A stretch of 64,000 nucleotides of DNA, taken from Thelephora terrestris. Lineage: Eukaryota; Basidiomycota; Agaricomycetes; Thelephorales; Thelephoraceae. The position numbers and the translations under genes were made by a program. The notes under the pieces were generated by a model. It was not told where the DNA came from. It did not search any database and saw only the letters and a program-made list of their open reading frames with translations. Numbering within the stretch: position 1 is the stretch's first letter; the number at the start of each line of letters is the position of its first letter. Positions 10,710 through 22,029 of this stretch are shown piece after piece. Location: positions 682,001 through 746,000 of the forward strand of contig WIUZ02000017.1 in assembly GCA_015956445.1 (NCBI GenBank). The letters run 5' to 3'.

Positions 10710-12969
10710 GCGGCGATCCCATGTTTTTTTTTTTTTTTTTTTTTAAATTCTGATTTAACGTGCTACAGCAACTCCTAACCTACTGCTCATCCGTATGGAC
10801 AGAACACGTGGTAAAACACTAAGTAATACCAACTCCTACAAAGACAGACATCCCATTTTAGCTACGCGGAGGTAGGGAGGAAAAAGAGAAAGTCCATGTA
10901 ACTACCGAATTCGGGGTTCAGAGCTACAAGAGAGAAAAAGGGGCATAGAGAGGGACAAATCCGTTCAGGCATGCTCTGCGAAAGAGACAGGGTGTGGAAA
11001 AAATTTGGGGCATTGGCCCTGCATGTTGTTGTGGAAAAAATTTCTTGTGCGCTCCATAGAGAGAAGGAGGCAAGTGGTGAGGAAGAATAAGCGGGAACGA
11101 ACCACCATCGATCGAAATCCTGTATGTCCTGCCGTCCCTCGGTCAGGGGCAGGTGGTGTCGGTGTCGATGAAGGCTCAAGTTCGGGAGTTGCATAGAAGT
11201 GAAAGGGGATAAGGGCGGGCTACCGGATGTGGATCCTTGTCCAGCGGCGCATCAGGAGGGAGCAGGTTGGCATGAGGGGCCAATAACTGTGCAAGCTCCC
11301 TAGCGTCAGCGGAGGCAAAGCGCAAATACGAGACTAGTTGCGTCTCCGATGCGTCTTAGAAGGGGACCCTATACACTGCGGTGTCCAGAGGATAGCGGGT
11401 TGTCGGTGATGGTGAGGTGTGTATAAAGGAGTGTGGGATAAAACAAGGGAGGAAAAAGAAAGTGAAGCTGTCAAATCTTGTAAGCAATAATCGCCAACAA
11501 AACAAAACATGCAAATGTGAGGGCGAGCGGGAGGCTGTCCACAACGTAGACCACGGTTTCCTTGGAGACCAGGAAGCCCGCAAATGAGAGGAGCTCTCCT
11601 GAGGGGATGGAGGAGATGGAGGAAAGGGAAGGGGAGGGAGGGGGTTTGGGAATGGGGGAAGCTGGTCGTTTGGCGTGTGCCTCCTTAAATAACTTTTCGA
11701 TCAAGTTATCTGGGAAGACGTTGACGACGTGGATGGGAACCCTAGGGTTCTTCCGCTTCTTGATGGCTGTGAGGCAGCAGTCGTGGCAGGGGGCTGGAAC
11801 GGGGTCGGTGATGGGATCAGCGATAAGGTGATCAGGTGGTGGGGTCCTTGGGCTGTAAGATAGTCCGTTCCGTTCTGATTGGATCGGTTGAACTGGACGT
11901 TGATGGTTGGGGATGACCCTGGACGCGTGTCTGATCGGAGGTCGGACCGTGTGAGAGGAGTGATGGGGTGGTGCTGATCGTTGGGGCAGGGCGAAAAAGG
12001 GTTGTGACGATCTGAATTGATCGTCGTGGTGGTTCGGCTGCATTTGGTCGTCCGATTCGGAGGGATCTCGTCCCATGTTCCTGACGATCTCCGTGATCGG
12101 AGTGATGTTGCATCTGTCATTCCATTCGTCGATTCTCTGACGTGCTTGTTGCCATATTGGAGGGGCCAGATCCTCCGGTTGGGTGGTTGGAGTCCAGTGA
12201 ATTTCGGGGGTCACTGGTTCGATTTTTGGGACTAGGTCTGGGCTCGCCTGTCGCCGTCGAATGCTTCCGGGAAAGAGCGCCGGATTCAGAGAGGAATGAG
12301 ATGAGGTGTTCGAGAAGATCCTTTTGAGGAGACTGGAGGTGGGCCATTTGCGATGAGAAATTCTTGGTGCATGTCGTCGTAGGCTTTCCCGAGCAACTTC
12401 GAAGAGGGGACATGCTTTGATCGCGTGTTCTCTTGAAAGGGGGACTGGTGGATAGGGGGAACTGGTGGATGTACTGCAATTACATGCTCCACGATTGGGA
12501 ATCTTGAATCGTTCGAAGTATTCGGTCGTGTAGCCATGTCCGGTGATAAACTGGGTGAGACGGGAGGTGATGGGACGGTTGACTTTCTTGAACCACTTGG
12601 GTGGTTTGAGAGAGGGGTGGAGAACTTGGGAATTTTGGAAGAAAAGGGAGTCGTCTTTTATAGGATGGTCCTCGATGTGTTCTTTCCAGTTCTTGATGGG
12701 GTTTTTTTCCCTGATCTCCGATAGGACGTGAGAAAGACTGGCAAAGGACTGAATAGGTTTGAGTTTGGACTTGGCACCTGCCTTGGCGAGGCGGTCCACA
12801 ATGTCCATTCCTTTGGATCCTCCGTGGCCTGGGGTCCAGACTAGTGAAAAGGTGATTTCGGGGTTGATCGTGAACATCTCGAAGATGGCGTTTCGGAAGT
12901 CAATAGAGGACTGTTGTGAAGGATGTGGGGCGGGGTCGAAGATGACAGAAATAGCGCGGCGATCCCATG
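10710..12969 (-). mobile_element. 5'-truncated LINE (RNase H-bearing clade) with target-site duplication
   Basis: The element occupies 10724-12955 on the minus strand. It is flanked by a perfect 14-base direct repeat, GCGGCGATCCCATG, at 10710-10723 and 12956-12969. Next to the left copy is a run of 21 T (10724-10744), which is the A-tail on the element's strand. The 5' end cuts into the RNase H domain, so the endonuclease and reverse transcriptase parts are absent. About 730 bases of 3' untranslated region precede the tail. Identical target repeats, a long A-tail and an open frame indicate a recent insertion. Terminal truncation is typical of target-primed reverse transcription. Confidence 0.92.
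11471..12955 (-). CDS. LINE ORF2 C-terminus: RNase H end, CCHC-like motif, hydrophobic tail
   Basis: The frame is open from the 5' junction of the element to the stop at 11471 (~494 residues) with no native start. It opens with the end of an RNase H domain: the helix SSIDFRNAIFEM, then LVWTPGHGG and the catalytic-type Asp in DIVDRLAKAGAK. A conserved region RLTQFITGHGYTTEYFERF follows. Then a Cys/His cluster appears (ACNC, a Ser/Pro spacer, REHAIKACP), as in I/Tad-like LINEs. The next ~250 residues are low complexity. The last ~20 residues form a hydrophobic stretch ending LLAIIAYKI. The protein cannot mobilise itself because its catalytic parts are missing. Confidence 0.8.
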   Translation of the reverse strand, partial: AISVIFDPAPHPSQQSSIDFRNAIFEMFTINPEITFSLVWTPGHGGSKGMDIVDRLAKAGAKSKLKPIQSFASLSHVLSEIREKNPIKNWKEHIEDHPIKDDSLFFQNSQVLHPSLKPPKWFKKVNRPITSRLTQFITGHGYTTEYFERFKIPNRGACNCSTSTSSPYPPVPLSREHAIKACPLFEVARESLRRHAPRISHRKWPTSSLLKRIFSNTSSHSSLNPALFPGSIRRRQASPDLVPKIEPVTPEIHWTPTTQPEDLAPPIWQQARQRIDEWNDRCNITPITEIVRNMGRDPSESDDQMQPNHHDDQFRSSQPFFALPQRSAPPHHSSHTVRPPIRHASRVIPNHQRPVQPIQSERNGLSYSPRTPPPDHLIADPITDPVPAPCHDCCLTAIKKRKNPRVPIHVVNVFPDNLIEKLFKEAHAKRPASPIPKPPPSPSLSSISSIPSGELLSFAGFLVSKETVVYVVDSLPLALTFACFVLLAIIAYKI

Positions 12970-13407
12970 TGCTCGTTGTGGATGAATCGACGACCTATGG
13001 GAACCCGCGCCAGGTTGAATGAGAAAACTCCCAGTGTTTTGTCCACCCGCTGAATAGACATCGCACTCGATGCACGGTAACGCCGTCTCAATGAACGCAC
13101 TTAGGGGCGATCACACACTCGAAAGCGCGGAGGCACGACCCTCAAACTGACCTCCCGTTTAGAGACGAGCGCATAAACGGTGAGCATCTGCCAAGATTAA
13201 AATACTCGAGACCCAACTATTTTTATCCTTAAAGTCGAAAACTTACAGAGAGGGTTCGCAGGAACAAAACATCAGCTTGCCATTTTACGATCGAGTCCTT
13301 GGACAATTACATCCGCAATCACGCTCGTCGCGTCCCCCCACCTCGCACGACTCCCTACACGTGTCCTCCCCTTCCTTCCAAACCTTCAAGCTCGTGACGG
13401 GAGAGCG
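12970..13407. other. Intergenic region between LINE and PP2C gene
   Basis: About 440 bases that should hold the PP2C promoter. A weak minus-strand frame is present near 12900-13100 but has no recognisable motif. Nothing else was seen. Confidence 0.4.
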
Positions 13408-15327
13408 ATGCTACGAAGGGCCTGGAAACCAATCGCCGGGACCATCATCGGCGTCGGCGCACCTGCCTCGCTGTACTACTATTACACGAGGGTCAAACCT
13501 GTCACTTTTGACCTTAAGGTCAGAGAGACCGGCCCGGACGGCAAACGGTTCATGACCACGCGATCTTTCGACCTCCTCTCGACAAACCAGGTCGAGAAGC
13601 GGCTCAAAGAGAACGCGATCGTGCAATCGACCCCGAGGCCGAGCGGAATCGTTTGGAACCGTGCTACCGCCTCCTTGGCTTCCAACAATCCCATTGAGGA
13701 TGCCAGCGCGAGTGCAATTATTGAGAGGGACAAGACCGAGACAGGGCCCGAGGGTGATTTGTTGTTCTTCGCGGTAATGGATGGCCACGTACGTCCATCT
13801 CGCCGTTCTCTCAATCATTCCATATCGCTAAAACAAGAGGTTCGTCACAGGCCGGTACTCACACTTCACAACTACTTTCCAAGACCCTCATCCCGGCCGT
13901 TGCAATGGAACTGAGCACCTTAATCAACCCTCCTACTCCCAAACAAAGCTCATCCATCCTTTCCACCGCCAAGTCCTATCTCTGGCCTACAGCTGTTTCT
14001 TCACCCTCGACCATGTCAGACGCAAATCCAAGTCATTTTTCTCAGAGAATTCAGGAAGCGTTCATAAACCTTGATAACGGGATCACCGAAGCTGCCGTTC
14101 GCCTCCTTGATTTTGAGTCAGCAAAGTCAGATAACAAGGACAAGGACTTCATACCGGATCTGAGCAAACATCCTTTAGGTCAGGCAGCTATCCAGCCTGC
14201 TTTATCTGGTTAGTTCTAGTCTATTAACAAGTCGCTTGGTCGCTAAAGCCTTGGTTTGTAGGTAGCTGCGCGATTTTAGCCATTCTCGATACCGCTAGAC
14301 GGAATCTCTATGTCGCATGCACTGGTGATTGTCGTGCGGTAGCAGGTATCTGGGAAGAAGCTTCTGACGGTACTGGCTCGTGGAAGGTCGAGGTTCTTAG
14401 TGAGGACCAGACTGGACGGAACGAGAGTGAAGCTGCAAGGTTAGTGCCACAATCCCACGCGTAAATCATCTAGTTCTAAAGACCGGCGATAGAATGCGTT
14501 CTGAACACCCAAAGGACAACCCAGACGACGTCATCCGTAACGGTCGCGTCCTGGGTGGTCTGGAGCCAACTCGCGCTTTCGGCGACGCCCGATATAAATG
14601 GTCGACCGAGCTGCAGGACAGGCGAGTGACTGACCCTTGCGAGTGTCCACACCCCCCCGCACAACTCGGCTAACCCTGATTTTTCCTACCCAGACTCTCG
14701 AAGGCGTTCATGGGAGGTAACATGCGTCGATGGCCAGGAGCCCTCAACTCCCCTCCCTACGTAACCGCGAAACCAGAAGTGACGCACAGAACTCTTTCGA
14801 TACCCGCCTTGTCCCCAGGTTCCGCTTCTGCCGACAAGTCCGCCCTCCGGTTCTTGGTTCTCGCCACCGACGGTTCGTCAATTTTCTGTGATAGTCTCCG
14901 CCCGCGCTGAACTGGTCCACTCACATGAACGCGATCAGGTCTCTGGGATCAACTCTCCTCTGAAGATGTAGTCGCCCTGGTCGGAGGCCACCTCTCCGGC
15001 CTCAAAGGCGCGATACCCAAATCCGACCTCCCCAAACTCGTTCCTACCACTACAGGTACCGCGGCTGTCGAAGGCAAATCCGAACGCCGCGAACTCGTGG
15101 AAGGCGCCTGGGCTTTTGTCGACGATAACCCCGGCACTCACCTGATCAGGAACGCGTTGGGTGGCGCGAACAATTACCAGCTGAGGAAGACGTTGAGCAT
15201 CCCCGCTCCGTACTCCAGACCTCATCGGGACGATATCACCGTGACGGTCGTGTGGTGGGAAGAAGGCAAGGAAGGTGAGGCTAACACGACAACTTTAAAT
15301 GTCGAGAAGCCAAAGGCCAAGCTCTGA
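13408..15327 (+). CDS. Mitochondrial PP2C-type protein phosphatase (PTC5/PDP-like)
   Basis: Start MLRRAWKPIAG: a basic leader followed by a short hydrophobic segment (residues ~10-28), fitting inner-membrane or matrix targeting. Motifs in order are LLFFAVMDGHAGTHTS (metal-binding Asp and Gly; the first intron splits DGH from AG), SCAILAILDT, LYVACTGDCRAV, LSEDQTGRNESEAARM and GRVLGGLEPTRAFGD. Then come VLATDGLWDQLSSEDVV and HRDDITVTVVWW near the end. All PP2C metal-site Asp motifs are visible. The family removes phosphate from mitochondrial targets such as pyruvate dehydrogenase E1 alpha; the exact substrate is inferred. Introns: 13789-13854, one near 14210-14261, one near 14440-14490, a GC-AG intron at 14622-14693, and one near 14874-14939. 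Confidence 0.92.
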
Positions 15328-15581
15328 TCACGAACCGGTCCGTACCTGTACACGTCGTCAGAGTATCGTTATATCTTGGTAAAATATCTACATGGGAAAA
15401 TCTGGGAGCAAAAAAAATAAGCAAGGAGGAAACAAAACGACAAGCGGATTCTTAAACTACGAGAACGGTGGCAACAAGCAAAACAACGAAACAGCATTCG
15501 GCACACAAAGCACATGGAACTCGACGACTGGATAGCAACACACAAACGCACAGGCCACAACGATCATACAGTCCCCGACGG
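15328..15581. other. Convergent 3' region, PP2C and deubiquitinase
   Basis: About 250 bases between two opposed stop codons. Expected 3' untranslated sequence of both genes. Confidence 0.5.
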
Positions 15582-17846
15582 TCAAATGATCGGCCTCCTC
15601 TTTTTCTTCCCGTACTGCTGAACGCCAGCCCTCTGGAGGTTATTTATGTTACCCCCGCTTAACCGGTCGAACGGGCTGCTGGCGAAGGATTTCTTCTTCC
15701 TGAACACCCCAGCACCCTCCGGCCGATCGCGTTTAAGGGGCCCAGGCTGCTGGAAGTTGCTCTTGTTCTTGAAGGGAGTAGCGTTCCCGGAACCGCCGCC
15801 GTAGAAGTTCGAGGTAGGGATGGCGGAAGCAACCACCGGCACCGGTAGTTTTTCCTTGGCCTTCTCAATCTCCTCCTGAGAAGGGGCCTCCCCTTCGTCA
15901 CCGTCGTCATCGTCTTCTGCGTACTGCGAAAGGCTTTGAAAAGCTGATGCCGGCGCCGGCGCCTTCTTCACCTGTTCCTCCTTCACCTCCTTAGTTCTCT
16001 CAGTGACCGCCTCGATCTTCTTCCTCAACGCCTCGGCCTGGGGATCCTGGGAGTCACCCGCCTTCCGCTTCTTGCTCGGGGAGGGGATATCGGGGGAAGG
16101 TAGGAGCGGTCCAATAAACTTGGCAGGTGTCGCCGGTCGCGAAGCTACGGGGGAGGTCCGAACGCCAGTGTCCTCATCTGCTTCGTGAGGAAGCTTTCGC
16201 TTCTTCATACCAGCGACAAGTCCACCTTTCGAAGGTTCGCGAGCGGACGAAATAGCAGATTCCAGAGCCTGTCCCTTGTCCCGCAAGTAAAACAGAACGT
16301 AAGCGTTCTTCAGGGATAACGGTGGTCCGTTGGTCGGCGTAACACTTTCGTCGTTCATCTCGTGCCAGCCACCCTGGCCATCCTTGACGTAGGCATAGTA
16401 GTGACCCGAATTTGGTCCACCTCCGGCATGGCAAATGACCCCAAACAATGAATACGAGGGACCAAAAGTCCCTTCACTCATATAGGGTTGCAACGGGAGC
16501 CTCTCATCGTACCGCAGCGGGTGTCCAATCTTCCGGCCCATCGGAGAAAACCGTTTGAGATGGATGGTCAAGACCATGGGAGCTTCGTGAATTGTAAATT
16601 GTTTTTCAGCCAAGACAGGCTTCTTGCATCTATCACAGTTGAGATAACGGAATCATGCTCCCGATAAAGGACACTCACTTTTCGCACTTGTATTTGTTCG
16701 CGCCTTTGAGGTGATCGACAGCAACGAACTTCCTCAACGCGTCCCGGACACTGTTCACGCCGAAAATATCGATGCTCAGGTCAAGGATGCGGTCTAATGT
16801 GTCGCTATTGTAATCGCATTCCCCACAAGTGACGCGCGATCTCAGCCGGCCCCCGAAAATTTGATGTACCCAAGTCGTCTCAGCAAGCTTGGGGTCGAGT
16901 TTCCTGGATCACCCAGTTTCAGTTCATCGACAATCCCGGACAAAAGGACATGACCCACGGTGGGTATCCATAAAGGCACGATTTCTGCAAGGCATCTATG
17001 GCATAACGGAGGAATTCATGAGAATCTTCTTGCCTGCCTCTCCGCATATGTTTTGCGATTACTGCGCACCAAGATGACTTCAGTCCGCGTCAAGAAAGGC
17101 TAAGGATCCCCACGCACGCTGCAATTTTGTGATGATGAGGTAGGGGGGCGTTGAAGTGAACTTTGTCTGAGAGTCGACCATCGTCTGTCTCAGCGCGCAT
17201 ATCATACAGAAACTGTTCTTGACCCGGCCTGACGGCGTTGAAACTTGAGTACTGAAAAGGGTAAATCCAAACACAGACGCACATATTTCCTTCCGGTGAT
17301 CAGATAGGATTCGGACAAGCGGAGCGGTATGCAGAAGGCACTGCAGGGCACTATTGAGGAAACAGGTGTTGCCGGTGTTGTTAAAACCGCGTCCGACGCG
17401 AGACTTCGGTGGCCAAGTAGTGTCAATTGGACCGGTGTATAACGATTTCTGGTCGGTTGATCCACCCACACCTTTCGTGCGCGTTTTCTTGACCGAAGGT
17501 GACAGCACCGCCACGTTCTTGCCTGGCGAGGGTGACTGCGGTGGTAACTTCTACAATGACGTCGTCAATTGTTATTTTATAAAAGCTTATCGGCGCACGA
17601 AGGAACCAATATGGCCCGAACGGCAAGCGGGTGAAGTCTCACCTCATTTTTGGACCGTGGTGAAGCGTTGATGGGCGTGTAATTGGCTTCGTCGAAGATT
17701 GAACCGGTTGAAGACCCTTCTATGAATTCTATCGGAGGGAGGAGGGCGTTAAAGGCCTCGAGATCCTTCGTGGGCTTGAGCTGGGTTTCCTCCCCAGGTT
17801 TGAGTGGGGAAAACGAAGAGGTGGGGTAGAGAGGGGCAGCGAGCAT
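15582..17846 (-). CDS. Ubiquitin carboxyl-terminal hydrolase, USP36/42-like
   Basis: Start ATG 17846-17844 (MLAAPLYP). The Cys box [16 protein letters not shown] contains the nucleophile. [17 protein letters not shown] follows in the exon near 17040-16950, with zinc-ribbon pairs CGEC and CEKCKK near 16.68-16.8 kb. The His box is [14 protein letters not shown], with MNDESV after it. The exon from ~16613 to 15582 continues into ~230 residues of Lys/Glu-rich and Pro-rich tail ending KKKRRPII, which looks like a nuclear or nucleolar signal. USP36 family members deubiquitinate nucleolar and ribosome-biogenesis proteins; that role here is inferred from the catalytic-domain pattern and basic tail. 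At least six exons. Confidence 0.9.
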
Positions 17847-18300
17847 GGTCTGTACAGTGCCGCAGCGGTTGCGAATAAAATATAGCGAAGACGAAGGGCG
17901 GGCCGGGAGCCTAGGAGCCCTCGGGCGAACAGCAGATAGAAACAGGAGGAAGAGGCAAGGAAGGGTAAAAATTGGTGAAGGGTAAAGGATCAATTCACAA
18001 AATCAAATCCCACGATCACTTCAAAACCACACATACAACACTGATCTTTCTCAAGAAACAACAGTGAGCAACGGAAGAAGCATGGCCTCGTGTGACCGAG
18101 GCAGTGGCATAGAGCATAGATTTGGGGCAAGTATTAATCGTACGTTACAGGGTCGTTATAAGGCGGTTCGTAATGTACTTATCGAAGGTATCGTCAGAAG
18201 CAGGCAAAAGCAGGCGCTGCTAGTGAAGCTAATGAAACATCCACGCGACCATAGCGCGGGAGGTGTGAGGCGTTGGTACAAACAAATTTTTGAACGTCCA
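17847..18300. other. Intergenic: USP promoter and zinc-finger gene 3' end
   Basis: About 450 bases upstream of the deubiquitinase start and downstream of the zinc-finger stop. No gene-like signal was found. Confidence 0.4.
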
Positions 18301-19620
18301 TCACGCGAAAGTGTAAGCAGAAAATGGGGGCATATGGGCGGCAGTCATATAAGCGTGCATATCGGTGGCATCCCTCAAGGACGACATTTGGGAGTTGAAA
18401 TCTCCACAAGTGTTTGAGTCGTAAGCAAAATTGTAGTCCGTGCCCGAACTGCAGGGCGATGGGGAAGAGTTAAAGATGTCGACCGAAGCGACAGAACCAA
18501 CAGGAATTGGGGACGGAGCGAAGGACAAGGGGGTCCCGGACCATGGTTGTTCGTAATATGAGGGAGGTTGATGGGCAACAGTATCCGGATAGAAGAAGCA
18601 CCCCATGTCCAGTACTGGGTTTTCATGGCGCTGTTGTAAATCAGCCAACAGCGCCGGATCTGGGGAACCGCAGACAACACCAGCGTCAAGTGTCGCGTGG
18701 TCTGCGAATAAGTTGACTGGTCAACAATAAAGCAAAAAAACGTAACCCGGAGATGAAAACACGAACCGACGAAACCTGTAGAAGACCACTTGTATCCATC
18801 CGAAGAAGGAACAACGTCGATCATAGCAGGTGGGGGAGTGTCAACCGACGGGGGAGTGTGGACCTCCTCCTTTGGCATTAGATCTGAGAGGAACGTGGGA
18901 AGGTCCTCTTCCTGGTACATGGGCTCATTCGTAGCAGTGGTATAATCCGGAGGGGGAGTGGGAGTCCTCTCATCATCGGGAGAAACTCTGATCAATTCCA
19001 CAGCGGTAGCAGCCTCCTCAACAGACATCTTTGTCAGGTCGATGTCGTGTTTGGCCTTGACGTGCTTGACGAAGGCAGATCGTCGCTTAATTCTAAGTGG
19101 GTTAGCTCGTATGTGGCATGACATGATCGCAAACTGGACAGGCGTACTTGGTCCGGCATCCGTCAACAAAACATTGGTATCCTTCGGGATGCATATGTGT
19201 CTCCCTCTTATGTCTCGCACAAGAGGAAGGGTCACCGAACCGAGCTCCGCATACATTGCACTCATAAGGTTTAGCGCCAGTGCTGTTTGATAAATATAAC
19301 GTCATGCGCCGAAGAACGGGAACGCCAAGATACTCACTGAACATTACGGTGGGTCTTCAAGCCTGTGAACTGGGCGAAGGCCTTGCCGCAATCGACGCAA
19401 GCATGTGGCCTATCGGCGGGGGCGAACAATCAGACGCCCATTAGAACGCATCGCACGCTCTCGATACTCACTTCTCTCCAGTGTGCAGCTTCTCGTGGCG
19501 TTTGAGGTCTCCCTTACGCCCGAAGAATTTGTGGCAAACATCGCACATCCACTGTGGGCGCAACCAATGGTAAATGATGGGTAGGGTGAAGCCCGGAAAA
19601 ATACGCACCTCGGCTGGCAT
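18301..19620 (-). CDS. C2H2 zinc-finger transcription factor with four fingers
   Basis: Start ATG 19620-19618; exon 1 codes only MPAE before an intron. Fingers follow in separate exons: CDVCHKFFGRKGDLKRHEKLH, then CVDCGKAFAQFTGLKTH with its last His in the next exon. The third is CNVCGARFGDPSSCARHKRETH. The fourth opens with CFVDGC and ends KHVKAKH. Linkers of TGEK/TGAK type join the first three, so they probably bind DNA in tandem. The C-terminal half is acidic and Pro/Thr-rich (TPPP repeats, YQEEDLPTFLSDLM), consistent with an activation domain. The final exon ends SAYTFA at 18301 after an intron near 18710-18770. Target genes unknown. Compact basidiomycete C2H2 regulators of this layout are common but I cannot name an ortholog. 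Confidence 0.88.
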
Positions 19621-20131
19621 GATAGAGACTTTCAATAATTACGAATTACTGAGAATAATTGAGACTAGGGATCTGTTGACGGTGACCTGCGCCAAACTCA
19701 AGTCTCGTCTCTACACCAGAGAGATCGAGGAGGAAAAGAAAATAGGGAGGCGGGTGAAGGGAGAGGGTATCGAACGGGGGATAGCACACGTGAGGCGCAT
19801 CTCTTTTATATCAAGAGGTCTTAGCGCATGCTACGAACCGGGGGGTGCTTATTGTTTTGAAAGGGTTCGCGTCACCGTGACTTGCCTTTTGTGGCATCGT
19901 GATCGGGCGAACTGATGATTGACAAGGAGCAAAGACAAAAGAGAAAATCGCACCCGAGCGGAGTTTGTATTTCTTGAGAACACAGATACGAATGGGAGCA
20001 CTTCTAGGGATAAATAGCTGACCGGAAGGTCCGGCAAACAAGGGCGTGATGATAATTGAATGTCTCACCGAACTCTCGATTCACTTTTCAGCGCATCGCA
20101 TGCGGAAACAGTGATCGCACGTCCCCCGCCG
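19621..20131. other. Intergenic: zinc-finger promoter
   Basis: About 510 bases holding the upstream region of the zinc-finger gene and the 3' flank of the F-box gene. No further feature recognised. Confidence 0.4.
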
Positions 20132-21683
20132 TCAATGGCCCAGACCCACTCCTTCAAGCTTCTTAATAATCCATTCATCTAGCCATGGCGCGATTGCGCT
20201 CAAATCTTCCCAACAAAACGACGCGTACTGGTTCCTGCCTGGTCCAACTACAAGATCTGAGTCTTGTAACTGTGGTGATCGAGACCACGGTTCCATCGTG
20301 TGGGGTCCAACGAGCTGAGCCACTAGCCTGGAAAGAGATACACGTCAACACCAGTCGCCCGCAAACTCGCAAAGGTATGTCGCACATCATGTTACCAACC
20401 CATTTTACATCCGACCACCCAAGTTCGAACTCGTCTACCCACCGCCGATCAAAACCACCCGAGGTGTACCTCGGATAGTTACGGTGGCCTAGTGTGGGTG
20501 TTGGATAGCAGAGCCGCCCAGGGTCTTCCGGGTCCAGGACTAAGTATTGAGATGTCAACGTTCATATCAATGTCTCGTAAACTCTGCTGGGACCTGTGTC
20601 ACGCACCTGCACCAGGCACGGATCGGACGGGGTCTTCCACTTCATCCTCGATCATGTCCGAATTCTCGGTAGGGATCCCCTCGACCTCATTTGGTAACCG
20701 GACTTTTGGCGGATGAAATAAATGCCACGCGTTGTCGTTCACCGAGAAGGCAGTCTTAGGGGTATTGCGAACGCCAAGGGCAATAATCCTCACGTCCGCA
20801 AATTGGACCACAACCTAGATCCAAACTTTAGATTACGTTTCCGGCAAAGGGGACTTGTACCAACGCGGATGCACGTCTCAAATTGCAGCATATTGTTTTG
20901 GTGTCTGTGAGGAGGACCTTAGGATCAGATTGGCGATAGAGATAAGAATGTAACTTTAATTCGTTGAAAATGGCGACGGGATTGAAGTTCCGGGAGGCGC
21001 ATTCAACTCGGCAGGCTGTTCCATTCCGATTCAGTATCAAGTATCTACGCAATGACGAATGGCAAGTTAGACAATAAACGTGGGGCGGGAATCGGTAACC
21101 CAAGGAACCAACCTTGTCCAAGCCTCGTCAGCCGTGCACGATGAATGGGTTCTATGCCAAACCCGGTACAATACTCTAAAAAAACCACTTAATATGCCAC
21201 ACACACGAGGATATCTCCCCTTGGACGTACTTGTGAAAGGCGACTCTCCAGCTCGAACTCTTCTTCCAATACGCCCAACTGGGAAGAAAGCGTCTCCTAA
21301 AGCATTCGTCCCATTCGTGCTCATTCAGGTTGGGAACCGTGGCTTCGAATAGCAGGAACTCGGGATCCGCTTTGCTCATGATCTCAATCCAGTTGTGCTT
21401 TGGGACGGTCATTCGAAGGCCGAGATTCGCGAGATCCGTTCCGTACTCTCCGCGGCGGAGCCTGCGTAGGATTGGGCGACGCCATGGGTTGAGCGCAGGG
21501 TTCGAAATGATTTCTCTTAGCCTGCGGGATAAACTAGACACAACTGTTCCATCGAGAGGCGTGGATCAGATATCCCGAACAATGGCTAATGTCATACCAC
21601 GGCGTACTAATTAGGCTTTCGACATCCGTCTCACCCAAAATGTCCGAGATGAGCTCTACCGGAAGGGACTCGAAGGTCAACAT
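20132..21683 (-). CDS. F-box protein of the basidiomycete-expanded type
   Basis: Start ATG 21683-21681. The N-terminus LTFESLPVELISDILGETD is an F-box helix, cut by an intron, then LRREIISNP-like sequence and NPWRRPILRRL. The body continues with YGTDLANLGLRM and PEFLLFEATVPNL. It then carries RRRFLPSWAYWKKSSSW, YLILNRNGTACRVEC, FADVRIIALGVRN and a last exon ending FCWEDLSAIAPWLDEWI and stop at 20132. The family links substrates to Cullin-1/Skp1 ubiquitin ligases; no substrate is known. The pattern matches a family heavily expanded in Agaricomycetes, as I recall it. At least six exons; internal boundaries are approximate. Confidence 0.78.
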
Positions 21684-22029
21684 GGTCGTTGAAGACACAG
21701 AGGTGGGGAACTCCAACTTACACGCTAACCATTTTTCTACACTGCCCCACCGGGTCGGACTGGCGGTGGGTTTCTGGTGTTCCGTCCGTTCATTTGCTTC
21801 CGTTTGGATCGCCAATTGCTCCTAGAGTCGGCTGAGCTTATCGAGTGGGGGGGGGGATGTCTGGGTTTTGTCCGGGCAACATGATGGTGCGAGATGAATT
21901 GAGAAGCGGTCTGAGCGCTGCTAAATTCCCTTTCCCCAGCCACGAACTATCCTCGGCCACTAGGTCGTCTCCTCCACATCTGGTTACGGCTGACTGCACG
22001 GTGACTCCTTTACAAGCTATGTCCAGATT
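21684..22029. other. Intergenic: F-box gene promoter
   Basis: About 345 bases between the F-box start codon and the stop of the next minus-strand gene. A run of G occurs near 21846. Nothing else recognised. Confidence 0.4.

Noticed and set aside
10423-10722. 99-residue minus frame starting at the LINE junction
   Set aside because: It could be taken as the N-terminus of the membrane protein, but it is in another frame from the lectin-like domain and no good splice pair was found; left as an open question on the gene start.
13789-13854. Read-through of the first PP2C exon
   Set aside because: The frame stays open past DGH, but the AG-THTS part of the motif is only reached by splicing out 13789-13854.
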